NCBI RefSeq assembly: GCF_900313035.1
Contig: NZ_OMPS01000005.1
Coordinates: 1 to 61,835 of the forward strand
Length of the DNA: 61,835 nucleotides
Direction: 5' to 3'
Source of the DNA: Ruegeria sp. EL01
GTDB taxonomy: Bacteria > Pseudomonadota > Alphaproteobacteria > Rhodobacterales > Rhodobacteraceae
In this document: in pieces, positions 6,338-14,904 of the stretch
Layout of the letters: each line of letters starts with the position of its first letter
Position numbering within the stretch: position 1 is the stretch's first letter
Notes under the pieces: model-generated
Database searches by the model: none
Told to the model about the DNA's origin: nothing
Seen by the model: only the letters and a program-made list of their open reading frames with translations
Made by a program: the position numbers and the translations under genes

Positions 6338-7984
6338 ATGACTTTTGACGAACAATACCCCTATGGCTCGGCGCGATTTGCCAGCCCCATTGAAATCAAC
6401 CGCGCGTTTCGCGCACAAGGCGGCGTACCCTTTGCCTTCCACGGCAAGCGCAAGCTGTATCACTCTAAACAGGCGGGCATGCTGCTGATCGGCGGCGCTG
6501 GCTCTGGCAAGTTCACCTCCGTCCTTGCGCACATTATGAATGCGCCGGGGCGCGGCAATGAGCCCGCGCGCTATGCCATCTTCGATCCAAAGCGCGAGCT
6601 GCGTGCGGTGTTGGAGCCGTATTTTGCGAGCATCAAGGCGCGCGTCTATGAGATCAATCCGTATTTCACACATGGGGCGTCCGGCTCAACGCTTTCGCTC
6701 TTTAGCCACCTAAAAGAAGATAGCCCGCGTTTGGTCGCTGATAGCCGCCGCGTGGCCCGCACATTGCTGCCCGATAGCGGCAGCGGGGATGCGGCCTTCT
6801 TTGATCAGAAGGCGCAAAACTGGCTTGATGCGTTGCTGCGCGGTCTTGCCCATACAGCAAACGGCGTCTCGCCAACCTCACTCTTTGATCTGCTTGGCAT
6901 GATCCGCTCCGAGCCAGAATCTTGGGAGCTCTATGCAGAAATGCTTGCACAGTGTGGCGAGCCTGACTTGCGCATCACCTATGATGAGATGCTGGACATG
7001 GCCGCAGAAAGCAGGCGCACCTTTGATTCCGTCATGGGCAGCATGACCAATGCGCTGGCTTTCATGACCGATCCGCGCCTGCAAAGCGCCTTCACCAGCA
7101 CGCACCTTGCGGACTTCACGCTGGATGTGCTCTGCGAAGACAGTCCTGATCCGGTCTTTGTGTTCTTCGTCATGCCACCAGAGATGACGCAACAAAACGC
7201 ACCTCTGATCCGTCAGTTTTTCTCGACGCTGCGCACGATCAAGCAATCCAAGCCAGAAGCGCCGACGCTCAATCTGGTGATTGATGAGGCTGCCCAGCTT
7301 GGGCCGTTTCCAGAGATTGCCGAGTTCTATTCGATTGGTCGCGGCTTCGGGCTTTGTCCGGTCTGCGTCTATCAAGATATCGGCCAGATCAAGCAGAACC
7401 TTGGGCCAACAGGCGCGATGACGCTCTCGGCCAGTGCTGATCTGGAAGTGTATCTCGGCGGCGGCATCTCTGATCTTGAAACCGCGCGCCATCTCAGCGC
7501 CAAGCTCGGCAATCAAACGCTGGAGCTAGAAGATCATCTTGTCCAGCACCGCGCGGATCGCCAGATGCGCGAGGCCATGCATGATGCTCTGTTTGGCAAA
7601 GCTGATGGCATGCGCACTGGCCTAGCCATGAAAACGTTGGACTATGAGCGTGGCCACAAACGCAAGCAAGCGCGAGCGTTGCGCACGCCAGAAGAAATTC
7701 TGGGCATGCCGCACAATCAAACGCTCGTCATGGCATCGGGCTACGGCATCCCGCCCTTCATGGCGGACAAGCTGCCGTATCACACGATGGGCGCTTATCG
7801 CGGCTTGTACGGACCCAATCCGTATTTTGATGCGGACCCAAATTCTGTGCGCGTGCCTGCATCATGGGGGCGCAAGAAAAAGCTGCGCGTGATCCATGAG
7901 CCTGTGCCATCCGCGCTTGCGCATCTTCCTCAATATCAAAATGGCGAGTGGTCCTATCTCGATGGCCACCGTCCGAAAATCTAA
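6338..7984 (+). CDS. TraG/VirD4-like coupling ATPase without membrane anchor
   Basis: This 548-residue protein belongs to the type IV coupling protein group that feeds DNA to a conjugation channel. A P-loop is visible as GGAGSGKFTS (lysine about residue 58), and the Walker B/TraG signature as VIDEAAQLGPFPEI followed by YQDIGQIKQ. The Walker A has Phe where Thr/Ser usually follows the lysine, with Thr one place later. Unlike VirD4 there are no N-terminal membrane helices; two small membrane proteins encoded just upstream may replace them. I place the start at 6338, where AAAGGA gives correct spacing; an in-frame ATG at 6323 is alternative. No relaxase or channel genes are visible in the window. 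Confidence 0.88.
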   Translation: MTFDEQYPYGSARFASPIEINRAFRAQGGVPFAFHGKRKLYHSKQAGMLLIGGAGSGKFTSVLAHIMNAPGRGNEPARYAIFDPKRELRAVLEPYFASIKARVYEINPYFTHGASGSTLSLFSHLKEDSPRLVADSRRVARTLLPDSGSGDAAFFDQKAQNWLDALLRGLAHTANGVSPTSLFDLLGMIRSEPESWELYAEMLAQCGEPDLRITYDEMLDMAAESRRTFDSVMGSMTNALAFMTDPRLQSAFTSTHLADFTLDVLCEDSPDPVFVFFVMPPEMTQQNAPLIRQFFSTLRTIKQSKPEAPTLNLVIDEAAQLGPFPEIAEFYSIGRGFGLCPVCVYQDIGQIKQNLGPTGAMTLSASADLEVYLGGGISDLETARHLSAKLGNQTLELEDHLVQHRADRQMREAMHDALFGKADGMRTGLAMKTLDYERGHKRKQARALRTPEEILGMPHNQTLVMASGYGIPPFMADKLPYHTMGAYRGLYGPNPYFDADPNSVRVPASWGRKKKLRVIHEPVPSALAHLPQYQNGEWSYLDGHRPKI

Positions 7985-8021
7985 ACTACCAAATCTGAAA
8001 CAATCAAAAAGGAGTTACACA

Positions 8022-8615
8022 GTGAAACACGAAACGATCCAAACCAGAAACATGGCCGGAATTTGCACAGCAGAATCCGATTATGGTAAACTTAAGGTAG
8101 AGCAAAATTTTGAAGCAATGACCGAAGGTGGTCATCACCAGCTGCTCGCATCAGCATCGCCAAATCTGGCGCTGCCACCTCAAGGGCAAGACGGACAAAC
8201 CGCACATCCAAGTAATTTGGATGATGGCAAACGCGCGCCAGTATCAAAGGCGAACAAAGGAGGTCCTGCCATGAAAGATGAAGATAGTATTGGCAAAGCT
8301 CCATCGCTTTCCAAGGAACTGGGACTTGCTCTTGAAAAAAGCAGCCAGCGCTCAGTTGAGATCGATACATCCAAGTATCAGAAATACTTGGATGATCCCG
8401 CGCTCACTGACGATCAGAAAGAAGAGATCGTTGTAGCGCTGTGGTCTGTCATTACAGGCTTCATGGATCTCGGCTTTGGTATCCAGCCAATGCAAGAAGT
8501 CTGTGGAAAAAACACCGAAACGGTTGATCATGATCAAGCAACGGATTCTAATGGGTCCAAGCCTAAATCCAAGACCCTGCAAAACGCATTTAATGCGGCC
8601 AGCGATGATACGTAA
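8022..8615 (+). CDS. Hypothetical protein preceding the large serine recombinase
   Basis: A GTG start at 8022 follows a good Shine-Dalgarno (AAAGGAG at 8007-8013) and gives 197 residues. A second strong ribosome site, AAAGGAGG, lies before an in-frame ATG at 8271 and would give a 114-residue protein holding the folded-looking part: SKYQKYLDDPALTDDQKEEI then VVALWSVITGFMDLGFG. The N-terminal region is low in recognisable structure. The gene precedes the recombinase gene by 38 bp and is probably co-transcribed; a directionality or accessory factor is possible. Function is not known to me. Confidence 0.6.
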   Translation: MKHETIQTRNMAGICTAESDYGKLKVEQNFEAMTEGGHHQLLASASPNLALPPQGQDGQTAHPSNLDDGKRAPVSKANKGGPAMKDEDSIGKAPSLSKELGLALEKSSQRSVEIDTSKYQKYLDDPALTDDQKEEIVVALWSVITGFMDLGFGIQPMQEVCGKNTETVDHDQATDSNGSKPKSKTLQNAFNAASDDT

Positions 8616-8653
8616 TCGCGCGCCGCCTAAGGAGACAGAAAGAGAGGCCAGCA

Positions 8654-10210
8654 GTGGCACACGCTCAGACAAAACAAGAAATTCAACTCACGGCAGTGAT
8701 CTATTGCCGTGTGTCGTCAACCAAGCAAAAACTGGATGGCGGCGGGCTGGAAAGCCAAGAACAACGTTGCCGCGCCTATGCGGATCAAAACGGCTACGAA
8801 GTTGCCGCCGTATTCCCCGATGATGCATCGGGTGCTGGAGATTACATGAAGCGCCCCGGTATGGTTGCTCTTCTGAGTTTCATTGATGCACAGCCAGACA
8901 AAAATTTCGTTGTTATCTTCGATGATCTAAAGCGCTTTGCGCGCGAGACAGAAATGCACATCAAGCTGCGCCAAGCTTTCAAGCAGCGCGGCGCGGCGGT
9001 GCAATGCCTCAACTTCAAGTTTGAGGACTCGCCCGAAGGCAAGTTCATTGAAACGATCATCGCCGCTCAAGGCGAGCTAGAGCGCGAACAAAACTGCCGC
9101 CAAGTCGTCCAAAAGATGAAAGCTCGCGTCGAAAATGGCTTTTGGGTTTTCAGAGCGCCTGTTGGCTATGAGTACGTTTCCGCCAAGGGCGGGGGCGGTA
9201 AAATCTTGGTACACCAAGAACCTCAAGCTTCTGTTGTGCGTGAAGCACTTGAAGGCTTTGCATCAGGACGATTTGCAACGCAAACCGAGCTGCGCGGCTT
9301 CTTGGAGGCGCACCCACATTTTCCAAGTGATAAGCCAGATGGCGGAATTCGCCCTCAAACCATCGTCCGCTTGTTGAACAAGGTCGTCTATGCAGGGCTA
9401 GTGAATGCTCCCGTCTGGGGTGTTTCGACCCGCAAAGGCCAGCACGATGGCCTGATCTCGGTCAAAACCTATGAGAAAATTCAAAAACGCCTGAACAAGG
9501 GTGTTTATGCGCCTTGGCGCAAGGATATCAAAGAAGACTTCCCGCTACGCGGTACTGTCGCATGCGATTGCTGTTCAACGCCGCTGACTGCGGGGTGGAC
9601 CAAAGGAAAAACCAAGACCTATCCGTATTACTTCTGTCGCCAGAAAGGCTGTGAGAAGTATGGCAAGTCGATTGCACGCGCAAAGATCGAAGGAGCCTTC
9701 GAAGAGCTTCTGGAGACGCTACAGCCCTCCGAGGGGCTAATCGACATGGCAAAGGCCATGTTCCGTGATGCATGGGATCAGCGCATCGCTCAGGCCGCGT
9801 CTATGGCATCATCTGTTAGCAAGCAGATCAAGGAAACTGAGAAGAAGATTTCGGATTTGGTTGAGCGCATCATGGATGCATCCAATGCGCGCGTGATTAC
9901 CGCCTATGAGAAACGCATTGAAGAGCTGGAAACGCATAAGCTTATTTTGGCGGAACAACGCTCTGGAATGACAAAACAGCGATACACCTTCGAGCAATTG
10001 TTTGAACTCTCCATGAAATTCCTCTCAAGCCCCTTTATTCTATGGGCGTCTGGGAGTTTTTCATTGCAGAGAACAGTGCTAAAACTAGCCTTTGTAGACC
10101 ATTTGAGTTACTGCCACGAAAATGGATTTAGAACTCCAAAAACTACCTTACCTTTCAAGGCTTTAGGGGTAATTTCAGGTCAGAATGAAGAGATGGTGCC
10201 CCTAGGGTGA
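8654..10210 (+). CDS. Large serine recombinase (integrase of the island)
   Basis: This 518-residue protein has the serine recombinase catalytic domain at the N-terminus (AVIYCRVSSTKQ, nucleophile about Ser21; FDDLKRFARETEMHIKLRQA; IIAAQGELEREQ). The recombinase domain follows (about residues 165-290), then a cysteine cluster (ACDCCSTPL and YYFCRQKGCEKYG) typical of the zinc ribbon, and a coiled coil (about 380-440) as in other large serine integrases. The start is a GTG. The last codons end at the point where an AraC-family gene on the other strand breaks off, so the recombinase gene sits directly at the attachment site. It would integrate and, with a partner factor, excise the element to its left. 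Confidence 0.92.
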   Translation: MAHAQTKQEIQLTAVIYCRVSSTKQKLDGGGLESQEQRCRAYADQNGYEVAAVFPDDASGAGDYMKRPGMVALLSFIDAQPDKNFVVIFDDLKRFARETEMHIKLRQAFKQRGAAVQCLNFKFEDSPEGKFIETIIAAQGELEREQNCRQVVQKMKARVENGFWVFRAPVGYEYVSAKGGGGKILVHQEPQASVVREALEGFASGRFATQTELRGFLEAHPHFPSDKPDGGIRPQTIVRLLNKVVYAGLVNAPVWGVSTRKGQHDGLISVKTYEKIQKRLNKGVYAPWRKDIKEDFPLRGTVACDCCSTPLTAGWTKGKTKTYPYYFCRQKGCEKYGKSIARAKIEGAFEELLETLQPSEGLIDMAKAMFRDAWDQRIAQAASMASSVSKQIKETEKKISDLVERIMDASNARVITAYEKRIEELETHKLILAEQRSGMTKQRYTFEQLFELSMKFLSSPFILWASGSFSLQRTVLKLAFVDHLSYCHENGFRTPKTTLPFKALGVISGQNEEMVPLG

Positions 10211-10643
10211 ATTCCACAAAATGTGTATCAAGCATCAAATTCGGCCCCAATCCGTCGACGACGAAATCAACATGAGTGGGGGTCTCGCGGATCTCGACGA
10301 TGGCGCGCGGACGTGTCACCGGAGCGAAGTGTTTCACATGATAGAGAGCTTCGCGCAGGGTGGTCGAATTGAACAGAATATAGGTCAGCAGCGACGTGTT
10401 GCGCGGATCAAGGGAAACACCGATCTCGGCCCCATAATAGGGCGTGTTGAGGTGTCCGGCCAAGTAGTCCAGTATCTGGGCCTCTACCCCGCGCGGAATC
10501 TCTGTTCCGATCTCATCCAGAGTATCCGGCGGAAGATTTGTTGCCGCAAGTGCTCCTCGCGCATGAGGGGCAAGGTGCGGCACGCGAAAGATCGACAACA
10601 GCCAGTGATTTGGCACCCGATCTTGAGGATCTAACCGTGTCAT
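10155..10643 (-). pseudogene. AraC-family regulator, N-terminal part only, cut by the island
   Basis: From the ATG at 10643 the product matches the N-terminal ligand-binding domain of AraC-type regulators of the arabinose-binding-domain group: NLPPDTLDEIGTEIPRGV, LNTPYYGAEIGVSL, then LLTYILFNSTTLREALYHV and HVDFVVDGLGPNLML. It should continue for about 200 residues to two helix-turn-helix motifs. Instead, after HFVEFTLGA the frame runs into DNA that encodes the recombinase C-terminus on the other strand and stops at 10155. The DNA-binding half is missing, so the gene is dead here. It begins 6 bp after the aminotransferase stop and was probably the last gene of that operon. Similarity to the native gene ends at about 10200-10215. 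Confidence 0.8.
10200..10220. other. Right junction (attachment site) of the integrated island
   Basis: The recombinase stop codon (10208-10210) and the point where AraC-like coding ends both fall here, in the sequence around GCCCCTAGGGTGAATTC. The crossover core of large serine integrases is only a few bases, so the exact position cannot be read without the empty site. The left junction is not identified in the window. Confidence 0.55.
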
Positions 10644-10649
10644 CAAATG

Positions 10650-11804
10650 CTACGACCTCTGCGACCCGACAGTTTCATCATCCTGCCCCTGCTCGGACAG
10701 AAACTTAGAGACGCGGGACAGACCTTCCTTAAGGATGTCAGGTCCGTTTGCATATCCGACGCGAACATACCCCTCCATGTTCAGCGCGGAACCCGGCGTA
10801 AACATCACGCCTGTTTCCTGCAGCAGCTTCACACAAAAGTCCCGAGAGTTGATCGGCAGGTCGTACTTCAGCAATGCAGTGGTTCCCGAGCGTGGCCTAA
10901 CCCAGGACATTTTGGGCTCATGTGTCACCCAGTCATGCAGGATAGCCAGATTTCCACGGGTTATTCGCTGGCTGCGCGCCAACACCTTGTCGCGATTTTC
11001 AAGCGCCAGAGCCGCAAAATGATCGTCGATCATACCGACTGAGATCGTGTCGTAGTCACGGTGGATCGTGACAGCCTCGATCACCTGCTTTGGGGCCGCG
11101 ATCCATCCCAGACGCAACCCGGCAAGGGAATACGCCTTGGACATACCTGCGGTGCTGATACCCTTTTCATAGATATCCGCAATCGACTCGGTCATGCCCG
11201 AGCCGGCCTGATCCGTGCCGCGATAGACCTCGTCGCACAAAATCCAGGCATCCGCCGCGCGGGCGATGGCCGCGATGTCTTCCAGCATTGCCCGATTCAT
11301 CAGCGCACCGGTTGGATTGTTCGGGTTATTGAGTGCGATCAACCGGGTGTCCGGCGTTACCAACTCGCGCAGCTCATCTAGATCAGGGAGGAAAGCGTTG
11401 TCTTCGCGCAATTGCAGCTGATGCACATCGGCACCGATGCTGGCCGGGATTGAATAATGTTGCTGATAGGTCGGCACAACTGCCACCACCCGATCCCCGG
11501 CCGAGACGAGCGTCCTATGAACCAGCATATTTGCACCAATGGTGCCATGGGTGACGATGATATTTTTGACAGATTGCTTGTCATACAAGGCGGCGATGGC
11601 CTGGCGCAAACGATCGGAACCTTCGATTGCACCGTAGGTCATCTTCATGTCCAAAAGGTCCGATAGATCGTTTGCGTTTCGACCGGTCAGTGTCAGCAGT
11701 TCCTGAATCGTCAGGCTTTCCACACATGTTTCTGCCAGATTCCACTCGCAACTGGTTTCCCATTCGTTCATCCAGATTTCGACGCCAAAGGGGTCAATTT
11801 TCAT
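10650..11804 (-). CDS. Class I/II PLP-dependent aminotransferase
   Basis: This 384-residue enzyme has the fold-type I aminotransferase pattern: GAIEGSDRLRQAIAALY near the N-terminus, NNPNNPTGALM for cofactor contact, ILCDEVYRG with the Asp that binds the pyridine nitrogen, the Schiff-base lysine in GMSKAYSLAGLRLGW, and a C-terminal arginine in YVRVGYA that holds the substrate carboxylate. The N-terminus (DPFGVEIWMNEWE, NLAETCVESLT) marks a subgroup often annotated only as class I/II. It lies 27 bp after the Ldh-family gene in the same operon. The substrate is unknown; within the proposed hydroxyproline/amino-acid pathway it could recycle amino groups. Confidence 0.88.
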   Translation of the reverse strand: MKIDPFGVEIWMNEWETSCEWNLAETCVESLTIQELLTLTGRNANDLSDLLDMKMTYGAIEGSDRLRQAIAALYDKQSVKNIIVTHGTIGANMLVHRTLVSAGDRVVAVVPTYQQHYSIPASIGADVHQLQLREDNAFLPDLDELRELVTPDTRLIALNNPNNPTGALMNRAMLEDIAAIARAADAWILCDEVYRGTDQAGSGMTESIADIYEKGISTAGMSKAYSLAGLRLGWIAAPKQVIEAVTIHRDYDTISVGMIDDHFAALALENRDKVLARSQRITRGNLAILHDWVTHEPKMSWVRPRSGTTALLKYDLPINSRDFCVKLLQETGVMFTPGSALNMEGYVRVGYANGPDILKEGLSRVSKFLSEQGQDDETVGSQRS

Positions 11805-11831
11805 GGAAAGGGCTCCTCTCTGTTGTTTGCG

Positions 11832-12848
11832 TCACCCTTGCGACATCATTGTTTTGAGCTGTGCCAGAAGATCCTTGCTGACGGCGACGCCCTTGGCCTC
11901 GGCCTCGACACGTTTTTTTAAGCGCCCATCACCGGGAACCCTTGCGTCATCGTTACCTTCAATCTCGGAACAGATCCGCGAAATGTAGTCGTCAAAGGCG
12001 ACGTTGCCAAAACGGGTCGGATCGATCGCAATCAATGTCGCGCCACCCTTGATGTTCAGCGCACCATGCTCTTTGCGCTGCTCGTTGTCGACCGAGAGCG
12101 TTCCACCGGCCAAGGCGGCGCCCAGAACTTCAATCAAAAACGCAATGGCTGCGCCTTTATGCGCACCAAACGGCAACAGGCTTTGGGTTTCCAGAATGGC
12201 CTCGGGATCAGCGGTCGGGTGACCTTGCGCGTCCAGACCAGCGGGTTGAGGCAGGGCGCGACCTTCGGCGGCAGCCATCTTGATGTCCATCAAGGCAACC
12301 GTTGATGAGGCCTGATCCCAGACCACAGGAGCCCCACCCTCACGCGGGCAGGCAAAAGACATCGGGTTGGTGCCAAAAACAGGGCGTAAACCACCATGAG
12401 GCACGACCAGCGACAGTGAATTGACGACTGCAAGCGCCACAAGCCCGGCTTCGGCCAGTGGCTCTGTGTCAAAGCGCAGGGCCCCAAGGTGATGGCAATT
12501 GGCGCAGGTAAAGGCCGCAATGCCGTTCTGACGGGCAAGTGCGATCAAGTCCTCGCGGGCCATATTTGCTGCGATCTGATAGTAGCCATTGTCGCCATCT
12601 CCGCGAAGTACGCCGGGTGCAATGCGTTCAATCGTTGGGGTTGCTGCGGCATTGGCGTAACCCGAGGTAAAGCTTTGCACATAGAACGGTAGGTTTCGCA
12701 GGCCGTGACTGCGCGGGCCATCCCGTTCCGAGCACATTACGATGTCAGCGATCACGTCGCTTCCGTGATCATCCATGCCTGCCGACACCAGGACCGACTT
12801 GGCCAGCGCCCGCACTTCAGCGAGCGAGAGCAGTTGCGTTGAGTTCAT
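11832..12848 (-). CDS. Ldh-family (malate/L-lactate dehydrogenase-like) oxidoreductase
   Basis: The product is 338 residues from MNSTQLLSLAEVRALAKS and belongs to the Ldh_2 superfamily of NAD(P)H-dependent oxidoreductases. Family landmarks include SHGLRNLPFYV, GDGDNGYYQIA, the active-site region CANCHHLGAL, the nucleotide-binding stretch VVPHGGLRPVFGTNPMSFA, and LLPFGAHKGAAIAFLIEVL. Members include 2-keto acid reductases and delta1-piperideine/delta1-pyrroline-2-carboxylate reductases. Next to a DHDPS-type deaminase and a ketoglutarate-semialdehyde-type dehydrogenase, a cyclic-imine reductase in proline-derivative metabolism is plausible. The longer open frame to 12968 lacks family similarity, so the ATG at 12848 is chosen. 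Confidence 0.85.
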   Translation of the reverse strand: MNSTQLLSLAEVRALAKSVLVSAGMDDHGSDVIADIVMCSERDGPRSHGLRNLPFYVQSFTSGYANAAATPTIERIAPGVLRGDGDNGYYQIAANMAREDLIALARQNGIAAFTCANCHHLGALRFDTEPLAEAGLVALAVVNSLSLVVPHGGLRPVFGTNPMSFACPREGGAPVVWDQASSTVALMDIKMAAAEGRALPQPAGLDAQGHPTADPEAILETQSLLPFGAHKGAAIAFLIEVLGAALAGGTLSVDNEQRKEHGALNIKGGATLIAIDPTRFGNVAFDDYISRICSEIEGNDDARVPGDGRLKKRVEAEAKGVAVSKDLLAQLKTMMSQG

Positions 12849-13353
12849 AGTCAAATGCGGAATTCCTGTCTGTTCAGATGACAAAGCGGCCGTGATGGTG
12901 GCCAATCTGCATTCGCACTTTAAACCGATCCGCTGGTTTTGAAAGATCGGTTGCTGTGCCCATTCCAAACAGGGTTCACCCGGCCCGGAACACTAGTGCT
13001 CTGGCCGCTACAAGTCCGCCAAGGTCCAACAAGAATGCTTGGCAACCAGGTGGCGACCTGCGGGAACAGAATGATCACCACCAGAACCATCGCAACCAAT
13101 GCCAAAGGGGTTAGCAAAGCGATAAACGACACGCGCAGCTTTTGGGGCAGGGGTATTGAGTGCAGGTGCTGGCACATCTGCACCAAATCGCCGGGCCTAC
13201 ATCCGACCTGCGGTCATCTTCCACTCAATGTCGGCAGCAGACGTGGCGCTGCGAGTGTGGCGGTTGGCGCCTTTTGGGCGCGCGCCAAGCGCCAGGTTCT
13301 CCTGTACCGACACAGCCGTGCCGGTACGTTTGGATGTTTGTGCTTGGGCTGCT
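12849..13353 (-). pseudogene. Decayed coding DNA between the Ldh-like and dehydrogenase genes
   Basis: No intact gene is seen in this 505-bp gap. On the minus strand, about 13010-13150 encodes SFIALLTPLALVAMVLVVII followed by LFPQVATWLPSIL, which resembles the last helix and end of a TRAP-transporter large permease (DctM). About 13200-13340 encodes a stretch with SVQENLALGARPKGA, which resembles the Q-loop region of an ABC ATPase. Neither has a full domain or start. I read the gap as the remains of former transporter genes in the operon; the identities are tentative. Confidence 0.4.
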
Positions 13354-14895
13354 TTAGGTCGGTGTGATTTCGGCCAGATCCTCGGGGTGCAGATGGCTTG
13401 GCATGTTCTGATAGGCGACAGGCCGCAACCACCGGCGAATAGACAATGTCCCGACGCTGGTGGCGCCAAAATTTGTGCTGGCCGGGTAGGGCCCGCCGTG
13501 GACCATTGAACCAACGACCTCGACACCCGTCGGGAAGCCGTTGAACAGCACTCGACCGGCCTTGCGCTCAAGGATCGGGCATAGCTGTCGCGCAAGGTCG
13601 GCATCGCCGCCATCCATGTGGATCGTTGCCGTCAATTGCCCGTCCAGTTGAGTGGACAGAGCGATCATCTCTTGTTCCGACTTTACGCACACCGCAAGGG
13701 CCGCGGGTCCGAACACTTCTTCGCCTAGGCTGGGGTCCGCCAAGAAAGCCTCGGCGCTGGTTTCAAACAATGCGGGTTTGGCTGTTCGCCCACCACTGTC
13801 GCCCGGCACAATTGTACGCACGGCGTTGTGGTTGGCCAGATGTGTCGAACTCATGCGATAGGCGTGGGCAATACCACCGGTCAGCATGGTCTGCTGGGGC
13901 ACGTCGTCCAAGGCTGCTGCCGTGGCAGAAACAAACTGATCAGCATCAGCGTTGTCTATCACCACCGCGACGCCCGGGTTGGTGCAGAACTGTCCGGCCC
14001 CCATGGTCAGCGATCCGGCCCATCCTGCCCCTAGTTCCGTTGCACGTGCCGACAAAGCCTGCGGCAACAGGAACATCGGATTGATCGAGCCAAGCTCTCC
14101 AAAAAAAGGAATTGGATCAGGGCGCGCTGCGCAAAGATCAAACAGTGCGCGACCCCCAGCCAGCCCTCCGGTGAAGCCGACGGCCCGGATCAGCGGGTGC
14201 CGCACCAGCGCTTCGCCGATGCTAGAGTCGCCACCCTGGACAAGGGCGAACACTCCGGCTGACATGCCAGTGCTTTCGATCGCGGATTTGATGGCGTCAG
14301 CGACAATCTCGCCCGTCCCTGGGTGCGCCGGGTGCCCTTTGACAACAACTGGACATCCTGCGGCCAGTGCCGAGGCAGTGTCCCCACCCGCAACAGAGAA
14401 GGCCAATGGAAAGTTGGACGCGCCAAAAACTGCTACGGGCCCGATGGGGCGTTGTATCATGCGGATATCCGGGCGTGGCGCGGGTTGGCGACCGGGCTGC
14501 GCCGGGTCATGGCGCCGCTCCAGATAGTCCCCTTGCAGGATGTAATCCGCAAACAGGCGCAGCTGACCAACAGTGCGTCCGCGTTCGCCTTGCAGGCGGG
14601 CTTTGGGCAGGCCGGTTTCGGAACTGCCGATCTGTGTGATCGCGTCGGCGCGGGCTTCGATTTCGTCAGCGATGGCGTTCAAGAAGGTCGCGCGTTCCTG
14701 GCGGCTGCGGCTGCTGAAATCCTGAAACGCCGCCTCGGCCAATTTGCAGGCTTGATCAATCAGTGCGGCCGACCCTACAGAAAACTGTTGCGATGGGCCC
14801 CGGGCGGGATCGGAGAGGAAGGTTCCATCTGATCCGACCCATTGGCCACCGATCAGGTGCTGACCATGCATGTTGTACACAGTATCCAAAGACAT
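13354..14895 (-). CDS. Aldehyde dehydrogenase, ketoglutarate-semialdehyde dehydrogenase type
   Basis: This 513-residue aldehyde dehydrogenase has the nucleotide-binding stretch FGASNFPLAFSVAGGDTASA, the lysine in VVKGHPAHPGTGE, the general base glutamate in FFGELGSINPMFLLP, and the catalytic cysteine in GAGQFCTNPG. These particular sequences (ELGSINP, QFCTNPG) are typical of the 2,5-dioxopentanoate (alpha-ketoglutarate semialdehyde) dehydrogenases that end the hydroxyproline, glucarate and pentose routes at 2-oxoglutarate. Length is normal for the family. It starts 9 nt after the stop of the frameshifted deaminase gene and is clearly in one operon with it. Substrate is inferred from motif and context. 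Confidence 0.88.
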   Translation of the reverse strand: MSLDTVYNMHGQHLIGGQWVGSDGTFLSDPARGPSQQFSVGSAALIDQACKLAEAAFQDFSSRSRQERATFLNAIADEIEARADAITQIGSSETGLPKARLQGERGRTVGQLRLFADYILQGDYLERRHDPAQPGRQPAPRPDIRMIQRPIGPVAVFGASNFPLAFSVAGGDTASALAAGCPVVVKGHPAHPGTGEIVADAIKSAIESTGMSAGVFALVQGGDSSIGEALVRHPLIRAVGFTGGLAGGRALFDLCAARPDPIPFFGELGSINPMFLLPQALSARATELGAGWAGSLTMGAGQFCTNPGVAVVIDNADADQFVSATAAALDDVPQQTMLTGGIAHAYRMSSTHLANHNAVRTIVPGDSGGRTAKPALFETSAEAFLADPSLGEEVFGPAALAVCVKSEQEMIALSTQLDGQLTATIHMDGGDADLARQLCPILERKAGRVLFNGFPTGVEVVGSMVHGGPYPASTNFGATSVGTLSIRRWLRPVAYQNMPSHLHPEDLAEITPT

Positions 14896-14904
14896 TGTAG
14901 TACC

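Noticed and set aside
7644..7892. Second frame within the 3' end of the coupling ATPase gene
   Set aside because: Arg/Ser/Cys-rich translation in a shifted frame without its own start signals.
10221..10634. Rightward open frame opposite the AraC-type fragment
   Set aside because: Its product has no recognisable family, while the opposite strand matches the AraC ligand-binding domain over its full length; it is a shadow.
13952..14527. Long rightward frame of 191 residues opposite the aldehyde dehydrogenase
   Set aside because: Composition is A/P/S/R-rich as expected from the antisense of GC-rich coding DNA, and the dehydrogenase on the other strand has intact motifs.
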